Part shown: one piece after another, positions 1-8,953 of the stretch
How positions within the stretch are numbered: position 1 is the first letter of the stretch
Layout: each line of letters begins with the position of its first letter
Notes under the pieces: model-generated
What the model saw: only the letters and a program-made list of their open reading frames with translations
Told to the model about the DNA's origin: nothing
The model's database searches: none
Assembly: GCF_022662335.1 (NCBI RefSeq)
Contig: NZ_JAKNQJ010000014.1
Location: 1-64,000, forward strand
DNA: 64,000 nt
Origin: Sphingomonas sp. CROZ-RG-20F-R02-07
Lineage (GTDB): Bacteria; Pseudomonadota; Alphaproteobacteria; Sphingomonadales; Sphingomonadaceae
Direction of reading: 5' to 3'
Translations under genes and position numbers: made by a program

Positions 1-87
1 GGAAGCGGCGAGCCGGAGAGCCGACGATGCGGGGAAGCGTAGAACCTCGGATACGGAAAGCCGCCGAAGCAGACTTCCAGACCCGGC

Positions 88-1302
88 CTATCCGACGCTG
101 GCGAGAAGCTTGGCGGCCTTGCCCTCCAGCTCCAGCCGCGCATCCTGGTGCGGCTTGTCGCGGGCGAGCGCGGTGATCCCCTGAACGAAGTCGAAGATCG
201 ATTCCGGCGGCCGGCCCTCCTCCTCCAGCACGGTGGCGATGATCTTCTCGGTCTCGGGACGCGAGAAGCCACGCTTGCGCAGGAACGTCTCGCGATCCTC
301 GTCCTTGCGCGCGACGATCGCCTCGCGCGCTGCGCGGATGCCGGCCATGAACGGCGCCGGCGACGATGTGGCGAACCGCTCCAGCGCGGGTGCCGCCTGA
401 TGCGCGAAGCGGTGGCCGGCAAACTTCGAATGCCGGATGCTGATCTCCTCGAAGCCTTCCGCACCCCAGATGTTGCGGTTCATGCAGACCGCACGGAGAT
501 AGAAGCTGGCCATGCCGAGCGTCTTCGAGCCAACCTCGCTGTTCCAGCAGTAGAAGCCGCGGAAGTAGAGATCGGGTTCGCCGTTCGGCAGGCGGCCGGC
601 CTCGATCGGGTGCGCATCGTCGACGAGGAACAGGAAGACGTCGCGGTCCGAGGCGTAGAGCGTCGTGGTGTCCTTGGTCACTTCGACGAAGGGGTTGTGG
701 GTCATGGTCGACCAGTCGAGCAGGCCCGGCACCTTCCAGCGCGTGTCGCCGGTGCCGTCGCCGGCGATGCGCATCACCGCCTCGACCAACTCGTGATCCC
801 AAATGCGGCCGTAATCCGGGCCAGTGACGGCACGGAGCTCGATGCGGCCATCGTCCGCTTCCAGCGTCTTCACCAACTCAGCGCGGTGCGAGAGCAACCC
901 GTGCTGCAGGTTGATGCCGGCGAGCGGCGCCGGGAGCTGGCGCATGTAGCTGGCAGGCGCGCCGACGAGACTGCACAGCTGGCCGTAGGACCAGTGGGTC
1001 GGCGCCACGGGCGTGTCCTGGCCCGGTACGATCAGGGCAAGGCGCTCGGCATCGTCGCGGCTCGCCTCGACGCGAAGCGCCTTGGTCTCGACGGTACGTG
1101 CGGTCGCCCGCTCGGCCCGGGCTCGCACCGCGGCGTGCAGCGCGCCGAGAGACAGGTAGCGCTCGTCGTCGGGGCGGCTGAACCACTCGGACGAGACGCG
1201 GCCGATCCGCTCGCCGCGGCTGATGTCAACTTTGTAGGCGCCGGTGGACGGCAAAGCCGGGCGAGCCGAATCGGTGCGGCGGGAAGGAAAGGTCTGAAGC
1301 AT
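88..1302 (-). CDS. DUF932 (phage/plasmid-like) protein
   Basis: This 404-residue protein resembles the DUF932 / phage-plasmid-like family, which is common on plasmids, prophages and integrative elements and has no established biochemical role. I chose the ATG that gives MLQTFPSRRTDS because a GGAGA lies 9 bases upstream; the frame is open further upstream, but that part is low-complexity Arg/Gly shadow sequence. The body is globular, with no signal peptide or membrane segment. It is divergent from the SRAP gene, with a 274-bp spacer (1303-1576), and both sit on the integrase side of guaA, so I read it as island cargo. The family call comes from overall sequence character and is fairly confident; its function is unknown. 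Confidence 0.75.
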   Translation of the reverse strand: MLQTFPSRRTDSARPALPSTGAYKVDISRGERIGRVSSEWFSRPDDERYLSLGALHAAVRARAERATARTVETKALRVEASRDDAERLALIVPGQDTPVAPTHWSYGQLCSLVGAPASYMRQLPAPLAGINLQHGLLSHRAELVKTLEADDGRIELRAVTGPDYGRIWDHELVEAVMRIAGDGTGDTRWKVPGLLDWSTMTHNPFVEVTKDTTTLYASDRDVFLFLVDDAHPIEAGRLPNGEPDLYFRGFYCWNSEVGSKTLGMASFYLRAVCMNRNIWGAEGFEEISIRHSKFAGHRFAHQAAPALERFATSSPAPFMAGIRAAREAIVARKDEDRETFLRKRGFSRPETEKIIATVLEEEGRPPESIFDFVQGITALARDKPHQDARLELEGKAAKLLASVG

Positions 1303-1576
1303 GGGAGGTCTCCGCGCGGGCCGGCCGGGAGCCTCTCTCTCGACCCTCAACCCGTCACGGCGACAGCCGCAGCCCTCTTCCTCTCTTCGGCCTCCCCCCA
1401 CCGAAAGGGCCCAGCACGATACCGTCGCCGCTGCGCGCGCGTTGCGCGCGCCCCCCCCGGACGGGCCGGCCGGCCGAGACGAGGCTCGGCCGAGGAAAGG
1501 CTTTTCCCTGCACGTTCCGGTCCGCCTGAACTACCCTGTCCCGCAGAAGCGGAACTCGGGCTTGGCGGAACAGTGG

Positions 1577-2170
1577 ATGTGCAACGACTACGAACAGCAC
1601 GTGAAGTGGCGCGAGTATCAAGACATGATGCAGGCGCTCGCCCTGGGCACACCTACAGACCAGTCCGAGCGCGACCTTCCGCAAGCCGACGACATAAGGA
1701 TCAACGACATCGGACCGGTCATGCGCGCGGCCGGGAACGGCATCGAGCTGGCACCCATGCGGTTCGGTTTTCCGCCATCGGGTCCGAAGGGCGGTCCGGT
1801 CTTCAACTTCCGGTCGGAAGGGCGGCGGTTCGACAAGAGCCACCGCTGCCTGATCCCTGCATCGGCTTTCTTCGAGTTCACCGGCTCGAAATATCCGAAG
1901 GCGAAGCATCGATTCACGCTGACCGACGCACCGTTCATGGCCATCGCGGGGCTGTGCCGCGAACGCGACGGGACCGAGCCTGCCGCTTTCACGATGCTGA
2001 CGACGGCCCCTGGGCCTGACGTGGCGCCGTATCACAACCGTCAGATCGTGGTGCTCCGGCCTGAGGATTGGTCCACATGGATCGACCTCAGCCGCCCCGA
2101 ATCAGAGCTGCTGCGCCCGCTTCCTGCCGGCGCGTTGAGCGTCGAGACGGTTCGGGCGGGCGCGACTTGA
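1577..2170 (+). CDS. SOS response-associated peptidase (SRAP/YedK/HMCES family)
   Basis: This 197-residue SRAP-domain protein belongs to the family that crosslinks through Cys2 to abasic sites in single-stranded DNA and protects them. I chose the start MCNDYEQ because the catalytic Cys must be residue 2 after Met removal; the in-frame sequence upstream is Pro/Arg-rich noise. Other active-site residues are visible: N77 in FNFRSEG, E100 in IPASAFFEF and H153 in PYHNRQ. The family often shows NARSE and a His-Asp-Arg-Met-Pro-like motif at the last two sites, so this is a divergent member. Its stop overlaps the start of the next small gene. It is probably island cargo used in DNA repair or defence. 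Confidence 0.88.
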   Translation: MCNDYEQHVKWREYQDMMQALALGTPTDQSERDLPQADDIRINDIGPVMRAAGNGIELAPMRFGFPPSGPKGGPVFNFRSEGRRFDKSHRCLIPASAFFEFTGSKYPKAKHRFTLTDAPFMAIAGLCRERDGTEPAAFTMLTTAPGPDVAPYHNRQIVVLRPEDWSTWIDLSRPESELLRPLPAGALSVETVRAGAT

Positions 2171-2487
2171 CGGAGTATCCGCGCACGCCTGATGGGCGCT
2201 ACTTCGTCGTCCGGGGGCGCCTCTGGAGGACCAGCAATCCCCACCTTTCGGCAAGCGAGCGGGAACGGCTCGTCCGCGAGCTGATGGCAGCACGGCGAGC
2301 CGTGCGTGACACCGCCGGCAGGCCTGCCGAAACCGCATCGGCGCGGACAGCCGTCGATGCAGCGAAGGTCGCGCTGGGCGAGCGAGGCCCCGTGTGGTGG
2401 GACGACGGCGCGCCCGATTACAACCGGCACATGGCAAGAACGACGCCTTATGCGGATTGGGCTGCGGCGCTGGACCCGACGGACTAG
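2167..2487 (+). CDS. conserved small protein coupled to SRAP gene
   Basis: The product is about 106 residues and begins TEYPRTPDGRYFVVRGRLWR after the initiator. It contains a Trp-rich GPVWWDDGAPD segment and ends shortly after TPYADWAAALD. I recognise it as a conserved hypothetical protein of alphaproteobacteria but know no function. The start is inferred as TTG at 2167, which overlaps the TGA of the SRAP gene (TTGA) and would give translational coupling. An in-frame ATG at 2068 would add 33 residues of unconserved, Arg-rich sequence lying inside the SRAP gene. No signal peptide or membrane segment is visible. The charged middle (residues about 30-65) is likely helical. Confidence 0.6.
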   Translation: MTEYPRTPDGRYFVVRGRLWRTSNPHLSASERERLVRELMAARRAVRDTAGRPAETASARTAVDAAKVALGERGPVWWDDGAPDYNRHMARTTPYADWAAALDPTD

Positions 2488-2597
2488 GGCCGCCCTTTTG
2501 CACGCTAGCGTTTCCCGCTGCACTTCTACGATCACCTTGGCCTTCCCGGGACCAACGAGCTGCCGTTTGGTGGCGATAGCTCACGACGGAGGCTGAG

Positions 2598-2906
2598 ATG
2601 ATTGATCTACATAGCTTGCCTGTTGCGGCAGTGCCGGCGAAACCGGGCGCATCGGCCAGCTACATGAAGCGGACCGTACGGCGGCCAGAACTTCGCCGCA
2701 TCGTTCCGCTGGCCGACACGACGATCTACGAGATGGAGCAGCGAGGCGAGTTTCCCCGCAGATTTTACCTGACACCCCGCTGCGCTGCGTGGGACCTCGA
2801 TGAGGTGGAGGCCTGGCTCGAGGCGCGTCGGCGGGCCTCGGAAGTGCCGACCAGGCCAGACGTGAAGCTGCGTCGTTCCAGACCTATGCGGACGTCTCAG
2901 GGTTGA
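2598..2906 (+). CDS. AlpA-family excisionase/transcriptional regulator
   Basis: This 102-residue protein has the AlpA/MerR-like winged-helix pattern found in phage regulators and excisionases: RRIVPLADTTIYEMEQRGEFPRR (residues about 33-55), followed by WDLDEVEAWLEARR. In the family, such proteins bind DNA near the attachment site and control integrase expression or excision. A good GGAGG lies just upstream of the ATG. The gene converges on the integrase, and its last 23 bp overlap the integrase C-terminal remnant in antisense. It belongs to the same island, and the TACCGTCA repeats beyond the integrase are candidate binding sites. Confidence 0.8.
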   Translation: MIDLHSLPVAAVPAKPGASASYMKRTVRRPELRRIVPLADTTIYEMEQRGEFPRRFYLTPRCAAWDLDEVEAWLEARRRASEVPTRPDVKLRRSRPMRTSQG

Positions 2907-4140
2907 GCAGCTCCAGCGACGGCGGATAGAGCTTGGGCGTGTACGTCCGTCCCTCCACCCACGCGTCGACGATGTTGGCCCACTCCTGAAGCATGTGCCG
3001 TCGCTGCGGCTCATACTCGGCCTTGTTGTAGACGCCGCGGGAGGATCTAGAGTCTTCGTGCGCGAGCGCCTTCTCGATCCAATCGCGGTTGAATCCGAGC
3101 TCGTTGAGCAGCGTCGATCCCGTCCGTCACAGATCATGGACCGTGAACGGCGCCAACGCCTGCCCGTTCGTCTTTGCCGCATCGACAACGGAGTAGGTGA
3201 CCCGGTTGAAGGTCGCGCGGGACATGGGAGCGTCCGCATCGTAGCGGGACGGCAGCAGGTAGCTCGAATTGCCGGCACAGGTCTTGAGCGCGATCATGAT
3301 GTCGAGCGCCTGCTGGGACAGGTAGACGTTGTGGGCCTTCGAGCGCTTCATCCGCTCCTTCGGAATCGTCCAGACCGCTCGCTCGAAGTCAATCTCGTCC
3401 CAGGTGGCATTCTGAAGCTCGCTCTTGCGAACCATCGTTAGCAGGAACAGCTTCAATCCCATGCGGATGGTGGGCAGCGTGGCGACTTTCTCGATCTGGG
3501 TCAGCAGGACGCAAATCTCCGCCGGCGACAGTGCCCGGTCCTTCGGCTCGAACGTGGCGATCGAGGCCGGACCGACCTCGTCGGCCGGATTGGGCACCTT
3601 CTCGCCATGCAGGATCGCAAAGCCGAAGATCTGTTTGACGATGTCGCGCACGTGGATCGCGGTCGCCGGTGCGCCTCGTTCTTTCACCTTGCCGCAGAGC
3701 TGACGAAGGTCGTCGGGCGAAATCTCCGATAGCCGCCGGTTCTTCCAAGCCGGCTCGATATCACGGTCGAAGATCGCCCTGCGCATGGACCGGGTGCTGT
3801 CGGCCATGCGTGCTTCCTTGAAGTAGCGAGCACCGACCTCGCCGAAACTGTGTTCTCCCGATACGCGCCGCTTCTCTCGCTGCTTTTCCAGCGCAGGCGA
3901 CTTCCCCTCGGCGACGAGCTTGCGGGCTATCATGCAGCGTTCCCGCGCCTCGGCAAGAGACAGCCCACCCGGACCATATTTGCCGAAGGTCAGCGTCTCG
4001 CGCCGTCCGTGCAGCCGGTAGTCATAGCGGAAGGCAATCTGGCCTGTCGGCGAAACCGCCGCGTACATACCGTCACGGTCAGCGACCTTGTACGTTTTTT
4101 CCAGTGGTTTCAGCCGCTTGAGAGCGAGGTCGGTGAGCAT
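2884..4140 (-). pseudogene. tyrosine integrase (DUF4102/P4 type), interrupted by a TGA at catalytic Arg
   Basis: The first 337 residues form the N-terminal arm-binding DUF4102 domain (residues 1-90), a core-binding domain and most of the catalytic domain, including the first catalytic Arg (R238 in TMVRKSEL). The frame then stops at TGA (3127-3129) directly after FTVHDL. The same frame continues for 80 more codons, with RTGSTLLNEL, ALAHED and the nucleophile region RGVYNKAEY (Tyr about 371), to TAG at 2884. In the family the motif is HxxR (HDLRRT), so the stop replaces exactly the second catalytic Arg; CGA to TGA is a single transition. The product is almost certainly inactive unless the stop is read through. 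The gene lies just downstream of guaA on the same strand. Confidence 0.9.
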
Positions 4141-4152
4141 GGATCGAGGCTC

Positions 4153-4340
4153 CTGACGGTAAAGCTAGGGCTCCGTCGATCTAAGCTTACCGTCAGAAAT
4201 TATACCGTCAATCTGTCCATTTTTGCTAGTAACAACAGTAGGATACGGGCGGATAGGAAATCCGTTTGACAATCGGTTTTGATGCCGTGGCATTTGAGCC
4301 TGATGAGCCACAAAAAAAATACCGTCGGCTATACCGTCAG
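4153..4340. repeat. TACCGTCA motif cluster upstream of integrase
   Basis: The 315-bp gap between the integrase and guaA (4141-4455) holds repeated copies of TACCGTCA. An inverted copy CTGACGGTAA lies at 4153-4162. Direct copies lie at 4188-4195, 4203-4210 and 4332-4339, with a near copy TACCGTCG at 4320-4327. The first two form an inverted repeat around the likely integrase promoter, and the direct copies are 12-15 bp apart within each pair. The gap is AT-rich compared with its surroundings. These are probably arm-type sites for the integrase or AlpA sites; this is inference from position and repetition. Confidence 0.55.
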
Positions 4341-4455
4341 GTGGCATCGCTTACCCGCAATTGCCAGCGATAGGTGGCGACGTCTAGGTTATTGATTTAT
4401 AACCGGATATGGGTCATAAACCGACTGTCGGCGATAGCTGCCGAACGACCCAGAA

Positions 4456-4485
4456 TCATTCCCACTCGATCGTGCCGGGCGGCTT
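4456..4485. other. probable island attachment site at guaA 3' end
   Basis: The 3' end of guaA is a known integration site for tyrosine-recombinase islands, and here an integrase lies directly downstream. The attachment core is inferred to lie within the last coding bases of guaA, including the TGA. No second copy of this sequence is visible between 1 and 4455, so the far end must lie left of the window. Confidence 0.45.
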
Positions 4486-6012
4486 GGACGTATAGTCGTA
4501 CGTCACCCGGTTGATGCCCTTCACCTCGTTGATGATCCGCGTCGTCACGCGCGGCAGGAAGTCGCCGGGGAAGGCGAAGGCCTCGGCCGTCATGCCGTCG
4601 GTAGACGTCACCGCGCGCAAGGCGAGCACGGAATCATAGGTTCGGGCATCGCCCATCACGCCGACGGTACGCACCGGCAGCAGCACCGCGAAGGCCTGCC
4701 AGATCGCATCGTAGAGGCCCGCGGCGCGGATTTCCTCCAGATAGATCGCATCAGCCTTGCGCAGGATGTCGCAGCGTTCCTTGGTCACCTCGCCCGGAAT
4801 GCGGATCGCGAGTCCCGGCCCCGGGAAGGGATGGCGGCCGACGAAAACCTCGGGCAGGCCGAGTTCGCGGCCGAGCAGGCGGACCTCATCCTTGAACAAT
4901 TCGCGCAGCGGCTCGACCAGCGCCATGTCCATCCGCTCGGGCAGGCCGCCGACATTGTGGTGGCTCTTGATCGTGACCGATGGGCCGCCGGTGAAGCTGA
5001 CGCTTTCGATCACGTCCGGATAAAGCGTGCCCTGCGCCAGGAACTTGGCGCCGCCGATCTTCTTGGCCTCCGCCTCGAACACATCGATGAAGGTCTTGCC
5101 GATGAACTTGCGCTTGGCTTCGGGATCGGTGACGCCGGCGAGCCCAGCCAGGAACGTATCCTCGACGTTCACATGCACCAGCGGGATGTTGTAGGCGCCG
5201 CGGAACAGGCTCACCACCTGATCCGCCTCGCCGGCGCGCAACAGGCCGTGGTCGACGAAGACGCAGGTGAGCTGTTCGCCGATCGCTTCGTGGATCAGCA
5301 CTGCGGCCACCGCCGAATCGACGCCGCCCGAAAGCCCGCAGATCACCTTGCCGTCGCCCACCTGCGCGCGGATCTCCGCGATCTTGGCGTCGCGGAATTC
5401 GGCCATCGTCCAGTCGCCGGTCAGCCCGCAGACATGGCGCGCGAAATTGGCGATCAGGCGGCCGCCATCGGGGGTGTGGACCACCTCGGGGTGGAACTGC
5501 ACGCCGTAGAAGCGCCGCGCCTCGTCCGCCACGATCGCATAGGGCGCGCCCGCCGAAGTCGCGACGGGCGTGAAGCCGGGCGGAATGGCGTCGACCTTGT
5601 CGCCATGGCTCATCCACACCTGGTGGCGCTCGCCCTTGGCCCATAGCCCCTCGAACAGCGCGCAATCCTCCGCGATATCGATGAACGCGCTGCCGAATTC
5701 GCCACCGTCGCCCGAGACGATCACGTTGCCGCCAAGCTGCGCCGACATGAGCTGCTGCCCATAGCAGATGCCGAGGATCGGCACGCCCGCTTCGAAGAGA
5801 CGCTGCGGCGCGCGCGGCGACGTCGCCTCCGTGACGGAGGCAGGGCCGCCCGACAGGATGATGCCCTTGGGCGCCAGGCGATCGAACGCCTCGTCGGCGG
5901 ACTGGAAGGGAGCGATCTCGCTATAGACGCCCGCCTCGCGGACGCGGCGCGCGATCAGCTGGGTCACCTGGCTGCCGAAATCGACGATGAGGATGGTTTC
6001 GCTATGGTCCAT
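4456..6012 (-). CDS. guaA: GMP synthase (glutamine-hydrolysing)
   Basis: GuaA makes GMP from XMP, ATP and glutamine in the cytoplasm. The 518-residue length is normal. The N-terminal class I glutamine amidotransferase domain shows [17 protein letters not shown] and the nucleophile motif GICYGQQ. The ATP-pyrophosphatase domain has the P-loop SGGVDSAV, and the C-terminal dimerisation domain ends in GTIEWE. I chose the ATG at 6012 ([13 protein letters not shown]); an upstream in-frame ATG adds nine residues not expected in the family. It sits 33 bp after the rplQ terminator hairpin. The intact GTIEWE end shows that island insertion preserved the coding sequence. Confidence 0.97.
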   Translation of the reverse strand: MDHSETILIVDFGSQVTQLIARRVREAGVYSEIAPFQSADEAFDRLAPKGIILSGGPASVTEATSPRAPQRLFEAGVPILGICYGQQLMSAQLGGNVIVSGDGGEFGSAFIDIAEDCALFEGLWAKGERHQVWMSHGDKVDAIPPGFTPVATSAGAPYAIVADEARRFYGVQFHPEVVHTPDGGRLIANFARHVCGLTGDWTMAEFRDAKIAEIRAQVGDGKVICGLSGGVDSAVAAVLIHEAIGEQLTCVFVDHGLLRAGEADQVVSLFRGAYNIPLVHVNVEDTFLAGLAGVTDPEAKRKFIGKTFIDVFEAEAKKIGGAKFLAQGTLYPDVIESVSFTGGPSVTIKSHHNVGGLPERMDMALVEPLRELFKDEVRLLGRELGLPEVFVGRHPFPGPGLAIRIPGEVTKERCDILRKADAIYLEEIRAAGLYDAIWQAFAVLLPVRTVGVMGDARTYDSVLALRAVTSTDGMTAEAFAFPGDFLPRVTTRIINEVKGINRVTYDYTSKPPGTIEWE

Positions 6013-6043
6013 CCGCGCCGCATAGCAGACCGGGCCCACAACG

Positions 6044-6079
6044 AAAGAGGCCGCGCCTCCGGGTGGAAGCGCGGCCTCT
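6044..6079 (-). terminator. intrinsic terminator after rplQ
   Basis: An 11-bp perfect stem (AGAGGCCGCGC at 6046-6056 pairs with 6069-6079) with a 12-base loop follows the rplQ stop on the minus strand. The 3' side runs into a short T run (TTTCG). It ends the alpha operon just before guaA. Confidence 0.75.
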
Positions 6080-6103
6080 GTTCACCACTTGGGGGCTGCG
6101 GGT

Positions 6104-6526
6104 TTACGCGGCCTCGTCATACTGGTCGTCGTCCATCACCGGGCCGGAATCCTGGCCCTTGGCGGACATGTCGCGATCGACGAACTCGATCACCGCCATG
6201 GGCGACGCGTCCGATGCGCGAATGCCCGCCTTGATGATGCGCGTATAGCCGCCGTTGCGGCCGGCATAACGCTCGGCCAGCACGTCGAACAGCTTCACGA
6301 GCTGCGCGTCGTCGAGCAGCCGGGCATGCGCCAGACGGCGGTTCGACAGGCCGCCCTTCTTGGCGAGCGTGACGAGCTTCTCGATATACGGGCGAAGCTC
6401 CTTCGCCTTGGCGACGGTCGTCGTGATCTGCTCGTGCTTGATAAGCGCGGCGCTCATGTTGCGGAAGAGCGCGATGCGGTGGGCCGAGGTCCGCTGAAGC
6501 TTACGGCCGCCTACGCGGTGACGCAT
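6104..6526 (-). CDS. rplQ: 50S ribosomal protein L17 (bL17)
   Basis: bL17 of the large subunit, 140 residues. It starts with the family hallmark [17 protein letters not shown] and contains [17 protein letters not shown]. It is slightly longer than the E. coli protein because of an acidic C-terminal tail. It is the last gene of the alpha operon and is separated from rpoA by an unusually long 207-bp spacer containing three hairpins. A terminator follows at 6044-6079. Confidence 0.97.
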   Translation of the reverse strand: MRHRVGGRKLQRTSAHRIALFRNMSAALIKHEQITTTVAKAKELRPYIEKLVTLAKKGGLSNRRLAHARLLDDAQLVKLFDVLAERYAGRNGGYTRIIKAGIRASDASPMAVIEFVDRDMSAKGQDSGPVMDDDQYDEAA

Positions 6527-6602
6527 GGTCTGTCCTTCGTTCGTCAGGGGGCCGTCTCACGGAACCCCAAGCCGGGTGGCGACGCGGGCCACCCCATCTT
6601 AT

Positions 6603-6726
6603 CGTCATCCCGGCCGGAACCGGGACCCATCTCGTGCGGCCGGACCGCGGCGAAGCCGCGGCGTCGATCGGGCTGAACGCCCGCCGGCCGGGCTTTCGTC
6701 GTCTCGGAGCCAGCATCGCTGGCTCC
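6603..6726 (-). repeat. three hairpins between rpoA and rplQ (REP-like)
   Basis: In transcription order there are three palindromes. GGAGCCAGC/GCTGGCTCC at 6706-6726 has a 9-bp stem and 3-base loop. CCGCGGC/GCCGCGG at 6645-6661 has a GAA loop. CCCGG/CCGGG lies near 6609-6624 inside GTCATCCCGGCCGG. The last resembles the GTCATCCCGG-type extragenic palindromes common in alphaproteobacteria. No T run follows, so these are more likely RNA-processing, stability or REP elements than terminators. Confidence 0.5.
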
Positions 6727-6733
6727 GTGCGGC

Positions 6734-7801
6734 TCAGCCCATGATTTCCTGTTCCAGCTTCTTGGCCATTTCCTCGATGTTCTCGGGCGGCCAGCCGGGG
6801 ATTTCCATCCCCAGCCGAAGCCCCATCGACGACAGCACTTCCTTGATCTCGTTCAGCGACTTGCGACCGAAATTGGGAGTGCGCAGCATCTCGGCCTCGG
6901 TCTTGCCGACCAGATCGCCGATATAGATGATGTTGTCGTTCTTGAGGCAATTCGCCGATCGCACCGACAGTTCGAGCTCGTCCACCTTCTTGAGAAGGTA
7001 GCGGTTGATCTGCTGGGTGTCGCCCGTGACTTCGCCGGTCTGCGCAGGCGCCGCCTGCCCGATCGGTGCCGCGGTGCGCGCGACGCTCGAATCGTCGAAA
7101 TGCACGAACAGCGCGAGCTGGTCCTGAAGGATGCGACCGGCATAACCGACGGCATCCTCGGGCGTGATCGTGCCGTCGGTCTCGATGCTCAGCGTCAGCT
7201 TGTCGTAATCGAGCTCCTGCCCGACGCGCGTGTTCTCGACCTTGTACGACACCTGCCGAACCGGCGAGTAGAGCGCATCAACCGGGATCAGGCCGATCGG
7301 CGCATCCGCCGGACGGTTGGCGACCGCCGCGACATAGCCCTTACCGACATCGGCGGTCAGCTCCATGTTGAGCGTCGCACCCTCGTCGAGGTGGCAGAGC
7401 ACCAGCTTGGGGTTCATCACCTCGATGTCCCCCGACACCGCGATGTCGCCCGCCGTCACCGTAGTGGGGCCGGTGGCCGAAAGCTGGAGGCGCTTGGGCC
7501 CCTCGCCCTGCATGCGCAGCGCGATCTGCTTCACGTTCAGGACGATATCCGTCACGTCCTCGCGGACGCCGGCCAGTGACGAGAATTCGTGCAGCACGTT
7601 CTCGATGCGGATCGAAGTGACGGCGGCACCCTGAAGCGACGACAGCAATACGCGGCGAAGCGCATTGCCGAGCGTCAGGCCGAAGCCACGCTCGAGCGGC
7701 TCCGCGACGAACGTCGCCTTGCGCTTCGCGTCGCCGCCGGACTTGCGTTCCAGGCCGCTCGGCTTCTTCAGTTCCTGCCAGTTCTTTGCGTTGACAGACA
7801 C
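6734..7801 (-). CDS. rpoA: RNA polymerase alpha subunit
   Basis: Alpha subunit, 355 residues, the scaffold for RNA polymerase assembly. The N-terminal domain shows [19 protein letters not shown], used for dimerisation and contact with beta and beta-prime. The C-terminal domain (about residues 265-330, with [13 protein letters not shown] and the [12 protein letters not shown] helix) contacts UP elements and activators. A linker rich in Ala, Pro and Thr joins them. The length is slightly above the E. coli 329 because of the linker and a charged C-terminus. It lies between rpsK and rplQ in the alpha operon; rpsD is not present here. Confidence 0.98.
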   Translation of the reverse strand: MSVNAKNWQELKKPSGLERKSGGDAKRKATFVAEPLERGFGLTLGNALRRVLLSSLQGAAVTSIRIENVLHEFSSLAGVREDVTDIVLNVKQIALRMQGEGPKRLQLSATGPTTVTAGDIAVSGDIEVMNPKLVLCHLDEGATLNMELTADVGKGYVAAVANRPADAPIGLIPVDALYSPVRQVSYKVENTRVGQELDYDKLTLSIETDGTITPEDAVGYAGRILQDQLALFVHFDDSSVARTAAPIGQAAPAQTGEVTGDTQQINRYLLKKVDELELSVRSANCLKNDNIIYIGDLVGKTEAEMLRTPNFGRKSLNEIKEVLSSMGLRLGMEIPGWPPENIEEMAKKLEQEIMG

Positions 7802-7886
7802 ATGCTTCCCCTAGGTTGGGGGCCGACGCGACGCGCCGACCACGAAGGAACGGCCCGCGACGACTCGATGGCGCGCGGGCGAAAAA

Positions 7887-8276
7887 TCAGACGCGACGGC
7901 GCTTGGAGGGGCGAACGCCGTTGTGCGGGATCGACGTGACGTCGCGGATCGAAGTGATCTGGAAGCCGACCGCCTGAAGCGCGCGGAGCGCCGATTCGCG
8001 GCCCGAACCGGGGCCCTTCACTTCGACTTCGAGCGTGCGGACGCCGTGCTCGGCAGCCTTCTTGCCCGCGTCCTCGGCTGCGACCTGCGCCGCATAGGGG
8101 GTCGACTTGCGCGAACCCTTGAAGCCCATGGCACCCGCCGACGACCAGGAAATCGCGTTCCCCTGCGCATCGGTGATGGTGATCATGGTGTTGTTGAAGC
8201 TGGCGTTGACGTGGGCGACGCCCGACGTGATATTCTTGCGTTCGCGCCGACGAATGCGCTGCGGTGCTTGTGCCAT
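7887..8276 (-). CDS. rpsK: 30S ribosomal protein S11 (uS11)
   Basis: uS11, 129 residues, located on the platform of the small subunit. Signature sequences include [26 protein letters not shown] and the C-terminal [18 protein letters not shown]. The length is normal. It is the second gene of the alpha operon, with a 107-bp gap after rpsM and an 85-bp gap before rpoA. Confidence 0.98.
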   Translation of the reverse strand: MAQAPQRIRRRERKNITSGVAHVNASFNNTMITITDAQGNAISWSSAGAMGFKGSRKSTPYAAQVAAEDAGKKAAEHGVRTLEVEVKGPGSGRESALRALQAVGFQITSIRDVTSIPHNGVRPSKRRRV

Positions 8277-8383
8277 TGATCTGAGATCCTGAACTTGGGT
8301 CGTGGTACGGAAACCGGGAGGCGATCAGCCTCGAACCTGTCTCCGACGGAGAAGAAGTAGAAATCGTCCCCCGGACGGTTTCG

Positions 8384-8752
8384 TTACTTCTTCTTCCCCG
8401 CGATCGGCTTCGCCTTGCCCTTGCGGGTGCGTGCGTTGGTGTGCGTACGCTGGCCGCGAACCGGCAGGCCACGACGATGGCGCAGGCCACGATAGCAAGC
8501 GAGATCCATCAGGCGCTTGATGTTCATCGCGGTCATGCGACGGAGATCACCCTCGACGGTGTGATCGGCATCGATCGTCTCGCGGATCTGCAGCACTTCC
8601 TGATCGGTCAGGTCCTGGACGCGCGCGGTTTCGGCGATGCCCAGCTTGGCGGTGATTTCCTTGGCCTTGGTCGAACCGATGCCGTGGATATAGGTCAGCG
8701 CGATCACCACGCGCTTGTTGGTGGGCAGATTGACGCCCGCGATACGTGCCAT
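8384..8752 (-). CDS. rpsM: 30S ribosomal protein S13 (uS13)
   Basis: uS13, 122 residues, in the head of the small subunit contacting tRNA and uL5. I chose the start [15 protein letters not shown]; the open frame upstream is leader sequence and a GGAG lies just before this ATG. The C-terminal [19 protein letters not shown] is diagnostic. It is the first gene of the alpha operon, with a leader of roughly 140 bases and a good sigma70-type promoter at 8901-8929. rpmJ is not next to it. Confidence 0.97.
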   Translation of the reverse strand: MARIAGVNLPTNKRVVIALTYIHGIGSTKAKEITAKLGIAETARVQDLTDQEVLQIRETIDADHTVEGDLRRMTAMNIKRLMDLACYRGLRHRRGLPVRGQRTHTNARTRKGKAKPIAGKKK

Positions 8753-8900
8753 GGAATTTCTTCTCCTGCTCCACGGGGTACGGCATGGCTGCCACGTTCC
8801 CCATCTCGACGCGTTGACCCGACACCAAGGTTTCCCAAACGCACGAAGCGCGACGAACGCAAACGAGCGCCGCCGGAAACCGGAGTATCGGAGGGATGTG

Positions 8901-8929
8901 CAGTTAGGGTCGCGCAAACGCCGTGTCAA
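8901..8929 (-). promoter_or_regulatory. sigma70-type promoter of the rpsM-rpsK-rpoA-rplQ operon
   Basis: On the minus strand TTGACA (8924-8929) is followed after exactly 17 bases by TAACTG (8901-8906). The -35 is perfect and the -10 is moderate. The position, about 150 bp before rpsM and just past the histidine kinase stop, fits an independent start for the alpha operon. Confidence 0.65.
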
Positions 8930-8953
8930 GCGACGGGTTCCACAACCGAACCG

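Noticed and set aside
148-2019. A 623-codon plus-strand frame across the DUF932 gene and into SRAP
   Set aside because: The first part is antisense to the DUF932 gene and the last part is out of frame with the recognisable SRAP gene.
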